Assembly: GCA_031256095.1 (NCBI GenBank)
Contig: JAIRRG010000174.1
Span: 1 to 8,354 of the forward strand
Source of the DNA: Desulfobulbaceae bacterium
GTDB lineage: Bacteria; Desulfobacterota; Desulfobulbia; Desulfobulbales; Desulfocapsaceae
Length of the DNA: 8,354 nt
Reading direction: 5' to 3'
The position numbers and the translations under genes were made by a program. Below, in pieces: positions 5,353 through 8,354 of the stretch (positions within the stretch are counted from its first letter, which is position 1; every line of letters starts with the position of its first letter). The notes beneath the pieces are model-generated. The model was not told the DNA's origin and searched no databases. It was given only the letters and a program-made list of their open reading frames with translations.

Positions 5353-7101
5353 ATGGACGAGATTCCAGTATTTGTCAAAGGTCAGGACCCGGATCGCGAC
5401 GCCTGGCTGACCAACTTTTTTACCGAAAATCATCTCTCCTACGAAGCCAATTCCGACAAGGTGGCCTCGCCGGAGCAACTGAAATTCATCATCTATCTGG
5501 AAGATGGCGAGATATATTATCCCTGCTCCGATGCCTTATTTAAGGCGATTCTGGAAAAACGCGCCGATGTCCTGCTGATTTCGGAATATATCGCCATCTG
5601 GACGCGCTTGGAAAAACTGGTGCGCGCAGTAATAACTGACTCATATAAGCAGCATTATCTGCTCGCCATCCTCACCAATAAATACAATCACGATATCGCC
5701 AGCAAAGTCAAGTTGCCGGGGCGGGTCGAAGAAGGCTTGTTGCGCATCTTCACTTCAATCAGCGACATTGACCGGCCCTTGGCCGTCGAACGGGAGACGG
5801 AAAACAGCCGAGCCGACGCTTTCCTCCGTTCCGAAACGTTCGAGAAGGCCTTCAACTCTCCGGATAGTTTGAGAATTTCAGCGGATTCAACGCTCTCCGA
5901 CATTGACCTGCAACTGCATCTTTTACGTCTTGGCCGTCTGCTACGGCTGTCGGCGATACGGGCCATCTGGCGGCAGGACAAGCCGCCGGATATGGAAAAC
6001 TTGACGACAGTGATGAATAAACCACTAGCGGCGCCGGAGTTGACGTGGCTATCCACGTGGCTGGCTGACGTCATCGCTGGCAAGCGCCGCCCCTGTATTC
6101 TGTGGGTCGGCGGCAGTTCTGGGGAAATCGTCTTCGATATTGCTATTTTGCGGATACTGATGAAGATTGGCATCAAGGTGATTCTGGCGGTCAAGCAGGA
6201 TTTTTACTACTACCGCGTGTCGTTCGCCGATCTGCTCGAAGACCCGGTGTTGACCAGCCTGCTTGAAGACGCCGACATCATCGCCGACCCTGGCATCTCG
6301 AAAAACGCCCTGCTGAGCTATCTCGACAGCGACAACCGCCTGCTGGTCATCTCCGACGGCACCCGCGAACCGTTCAATCCGCTTTTGACCTCCGTGACCT
6401 ACGCCAGGGCCTTCAAGGAGGCGGATGTGGTTGTCTACCGCAATCGCGATGGCCGCGACACCGTGTCAAACCACTTTCAGTTTACACGGGATATTATTTC
6501 GATCATCCCGACCGAGGATGGCGAATTAGATATTCTGATCAAACCGCATCATCCAAAAGCGGTGCGCTTCTCGCGCGCCACCCTGAGACGGATGGCGGAA
6601 AACCTGATCCACACGGCGGAAAAGGAAAAAGAGAGCGGCAAGGCGGTGATGTTCTATTCGGCGATCGTCGGCTCGATCCCCGGCCAGTTCGCCACCGCCA
6701 AGGAGATTTTGCGGGTTTTTGCCGAACACCTGCGCTCTTCGGTCAGCGATGTCCTGATCATCAATCCTGGCGAACATTTTGTCGAAGGCATGGACGCCGA
6801 CGACATCATGTATATGTGGGAAATCTTCCAGCGTTCCGGCGTCATCGATATCTGGCGCTTCCAGACCATGGACGATATTATCAAATCCTTTGATCTGATG
6901 GGCAAGAAGGTGCCGCCAGAGTGGACGGGCAAGGACGCCACCTATTCGACCGGCTGCACCAAAGAGATGGAAATCGCCGTCCAGGTGCAGAAGCTCTATC
7001 CGGAGATGCAGCTTATCGGCCCACCCTATGAAAAATTTCAGCGCCGCAAGGAATATGGCGTTGGCAAACTCTATGACCGGACGCTAGCCGGCAGCGCCTA
7101 A
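5353..7101 (+). CDS. Uncharacterised 582-residue protein with a divergent DUF89/ARMT1-like segment
   Basis: This cytosolic-looking protein has no signal peptide or membrane segment. I do not recognise its function. Residues 1-230 are mixed alpha/beta with no motif I know. Residues about 247-400 resemble the core of DUF89 (ARMT1-like) metal-dependent phosphatases: ILWVGGSSGEIVFD (249-262), a hydrophobic strand IKVILAVKQ (274-282), LLVISDG (330-336), and ARAFKEADVVVYRN (351-364), like the family's helix plus ADLVIAK strand. The family's usual metal ligands are not obvious: the Asp-Asn before GEI is replaced by Gly-Ser, and the Asn-Asp after the VK strand is missing. A C-terminal region (about 430-560) has further strand-helix units, including AVMFYSAIVGSIPGQF, DVLIINPGEHFVEG and a YSTGCTKEME stretch with a Cys at 535. 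The start ATG has AAGGA 7 bases upstream. The stop overlaps that of the convergent M99 gene. The coding call is firm; the DUF89 relation is tentative. Confidence 0.85.
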   Translation: MDEIPVFVKGQDPDRDAWLTNFFTENHLSYEANSDKVASPEQLKFIIYLEDGEIYYPCSDALFKAILEKRADVLLISEYIAIWTRLEKLVRAVITDSYKQHYLLAILTNKYNHDIASKVKLPGRVEEGLLRIFTSISDIDRPLAVERETENSRADAFLRSETFEKAFNSPDSLRISADSTLSDIDLQLHLLRLGRLLRLSAIRAIWRQDKPPDMENLTTVMNKPLAAPELTWLSTWLADVIAGKRRPCILWVGGSSGEIVFDIAILRILMKIGIKVILAVKQDFYYYRVSFADLLEDPVLTSLLEDADIIADPGISKNALLSYLDSDNRLLVISDGTREPFNPLLTSVTYARAFKEADVVVYRNRDGRDTVSNHFQFTRDIISIIPTEDGELDILIKPHHPKAVRFSRATLRRMAENLIHTAEKEKESGKAVMFYSAIVGSIPGQFATAKEILRVFAEHLRSSVSDVLIINPGEHFVEGMDADDIMYMWEIFQRSGVIDIWRFQTMDDIIKSFDLMGKKVPPEWTGKDATYSTGCTKEMEIAVQVQKLYPEMQLIGPPYEKFQRRKEYGVGKLYDRTLAGSA

Positions 7102-8354
7102 GTGGCTTGGGCTTTAGTGCTTCTGATGACTTGCTTCTCGGTCCTGGCCTTGATCAATAATGGCCGCCGTTTTGGGGTTAGGCCCCGGCCAACAGCCGGA
7201 TCCTTCGGCCCGTTCGCTCCACTCTCATCTTCCGGGATGGCGACTTCGCGCATGATTTCCGACGACGGCAGCATGGCGGCGACCATCTGAGAAGCCTTGG
7301 CACCGGCGAAGCTGATGTTGATCATACCGGCGAATTTCTCGCCGCCCGTCTTGGCGTCAATGCGGTAGAATTCGGCACGGAAGATGTTGCCGTCGGTGTT
7401 CAGGGAGTAGCTGCGAATGAAATTCTCTTTTTTGATGGTAATGCCCGCCTCGTCGTGGACGCCGGGCCGACGGAAGCCGACGAAATTCACGCGATACCCT
7501 TTAAGTGGCAAAACGGAAACCTGCTTTTTAACCTGGATAACCTGCCCCATATCGGCATCAACTGCCTTGCCGTCAACGAGAAAACGCACCTTCGGCGACT
7601 GTTTTTCCTTATCGAACTCGAAATATTCCGGCAACAAGGTGGTAATTTTTTCGTTGCCGTGAAAAACACACAAGCCTTTGTCAGAAGGGACGACAGTAAT
7701 CAGCGGATTCGAGGTGACAAAATCGAGAGAGCGTTGGCGTGAAACCGGGAAGTAACTGATCCGGTTACGGATATTTTCCATCTCCAGATAGACGCGATTG
7801 TCGTAAAAGGCAATCTGCCGGTGATCGGTCAGGGCGCGTTCAACACTGGCCACATCGAGAGAAAAGTTGCGGCTGAAGCGAATACCGGCTTGGCGCATGA
7901 AGGCTTCAATCACCCGCAGATGCGAACAGACCCGCTCGGCCTTGTTCAGGGATTTAGTGGCCTCAATGCCAAAAGCCGATTTGCCCTGATTAATAGCGAA
8001 ATACGTCAGGCTTTTCGCCATTTCCGTATCGCCTTCGCTTGTCTTCGTGTTCTTCAAGCTATAGGCCGTTCTTTCATCTTGGCCTTTATTGACCTCGGCC
8101 ACCACTTCACGACCGATAGCGCCGAGATGGGAGAACTTGTCGACGGCGATATCTTCCTGGTCGATAATCACACTCTGGCCCCAACGCTGCGGCCCGTGCA
8201 TGTCGTCCTGATATTGTTCCCGATAATAACCGCTGCCGTCATGCAGATTCAGCACCATATCGACCTGCGAGTTGACGATAATCGACTTGATACGCTGAAT
8301 CACTTCATTGTCTGGATCGGTGGCGGCGATGGCGGCAAACTTGCGGTTCAGATC
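7098..8354 (-). CDS. M99 family zinc carboxypeptidase (Csd4/Pgp1 type), N-terminus outside window
   Basis: The minus-strand frame is open from the right edge to a TAG at 7098-7100, giving 418 residues. A GTG at 8303 is not the start, because 17 further codons are open upstream and encode DLNRKF (residues 1-6), the substrate-binding Asn-Arg motif of M14-like carboxypeptidases. NLHDGSGYYR (36-45) supplies the third zinc ligand His38, followed by RWGQSVIIDQ (57-66). AFGIEATKSL (127-136) carries the probable catalytic Glu131. From memory of Helicobacter Csd4 (His128, Glu222), the 93-residue spacing agrees. Residues about 170-360 form the beta-rich second and Ig-like third domains seen in Csd4; the last 50 residues are polar and probably disordered. 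Csd4 and Campylobacter Pgp1 trim peptidoglycan tripeptides to dipeptides in the periplasm and set helical cell shape (family knowledge). The first two zinc ligands and any signal peptide lie outside the window. Confidence 0.88.
   Translation of the reverse strand, partial: DLNRKFAAIAATDPDNEVIQRIKSIIVNSQVDMVLNLHDGSGYYREQYQDDMHGPQRWGQSVIIDQEDIAVDKFSHLGAIGREVVAEVNKGQDERTAYSLKNTKTSEGDTEMAKSLTYFAINQGKSAFGIEATKSLNKAERVCSHLRVIEAFMRQAGIRFSRNFSLDVASVERALTDHRQIAFYDNRVYLEMENIRNRISYFPVSRQRSLDFVTSNPLITVVPSDKGLCVFHGNEKITTLLPEYFEFDKEKQSPKVRFLVDGKAVDADMGQVIQVKKQVSVLPLKGYRVNFVGFRRPGVHDEAGITIKKENFIRSYSLNTDGNIFRAEFYRIDAKTGGEKFAGMINISFAGAKASQMVAAMLPSSEIMREVAIPEDESGANGPKDPAVGRGLTPKRRPLLIKARTEKQVIRSTKAQAT

Noticed and set aside
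8301..8303. GTG at 8303 as start of the M99 gene
   Set aside because: The frame is open to the window edge and the upstream codons encode the conserved DLNR motif, so the real start lies outside.

Overview
The window reads as a chromosomal stretch of a Gram-negative bacterium with moderately high GC. My best guess is Desulfobacterota (deltaproteobacteria) or a relative, with low to moderate confidence. It rests on an RNase E with its disordered arm at the N-terminus, a fused Phe/Tyr-pathway enzyme, and an M99 (Csd4/Pgp1-type) cell-shape carboxypeptidase. No insertion sequence, phage gene, CRISPR array or rRNA is visible. The only repeat is inside a coding region.

Layout, left to right. (1) 1-1068, minus strand: the N-terminal 356 residues of a fused aromatic amino acid enzyme with prephenate dehydratase-like, ACT and prephenate dehydrogenase domains. 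It runs off the left edge. (2) 1069-1594: a 526-bp divergent intergenic region with weak promoter candidates in both directions and hairpins in what would be a long rne leader. (3) 1595-4015, plus strand: an 806-residue RNase E/G. Its catalytic core is complete and it carries an approximately 295-residue basic, low-complexity N-terminal arm with an internal 201-bp-period duplication. (4) 4012-4178: a compact tRNA-Arg(ACG) unit with its own promoter, whose -35 box overlaps the rne stop codon, and a strong intrinsic terminator. (5) 4423-5193, plus: a four-helix DUF599 membrane protein. (6) 5353-7101, plus: a 582-residue cytosolic protein with a divergent DUF89/ARMT1-like segment, function unknown. 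(7) 7098-8354, minus: the C-terminal 418 residues of an M99 zinc carboxypeptidase. It converges on gene 6 with overlapping stop codons and runs off the right edge.

How the genes relate. The left block pairs amino acid biosynthesis with RNA processing only by divergent position. The rne-tRNA block is a natural mRNA-tRNA tandem: no terminator separates rne from the tRNA, so rne read-through transcripts would carry a tRNA that RNase E and RNase P could release. The DUF599 gene and the DUF89-like gene lie in the same direction, 159 bp apart with no strong terminator between them, and may be co-transcribed. The M99 peptidase would act in the periplasm on peptidoglycan stem peptides. I see no pathway that joins all of these. 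The least understood parts are the 582-residue protein and the degenerate dehydratase domain of the fused enzyme.
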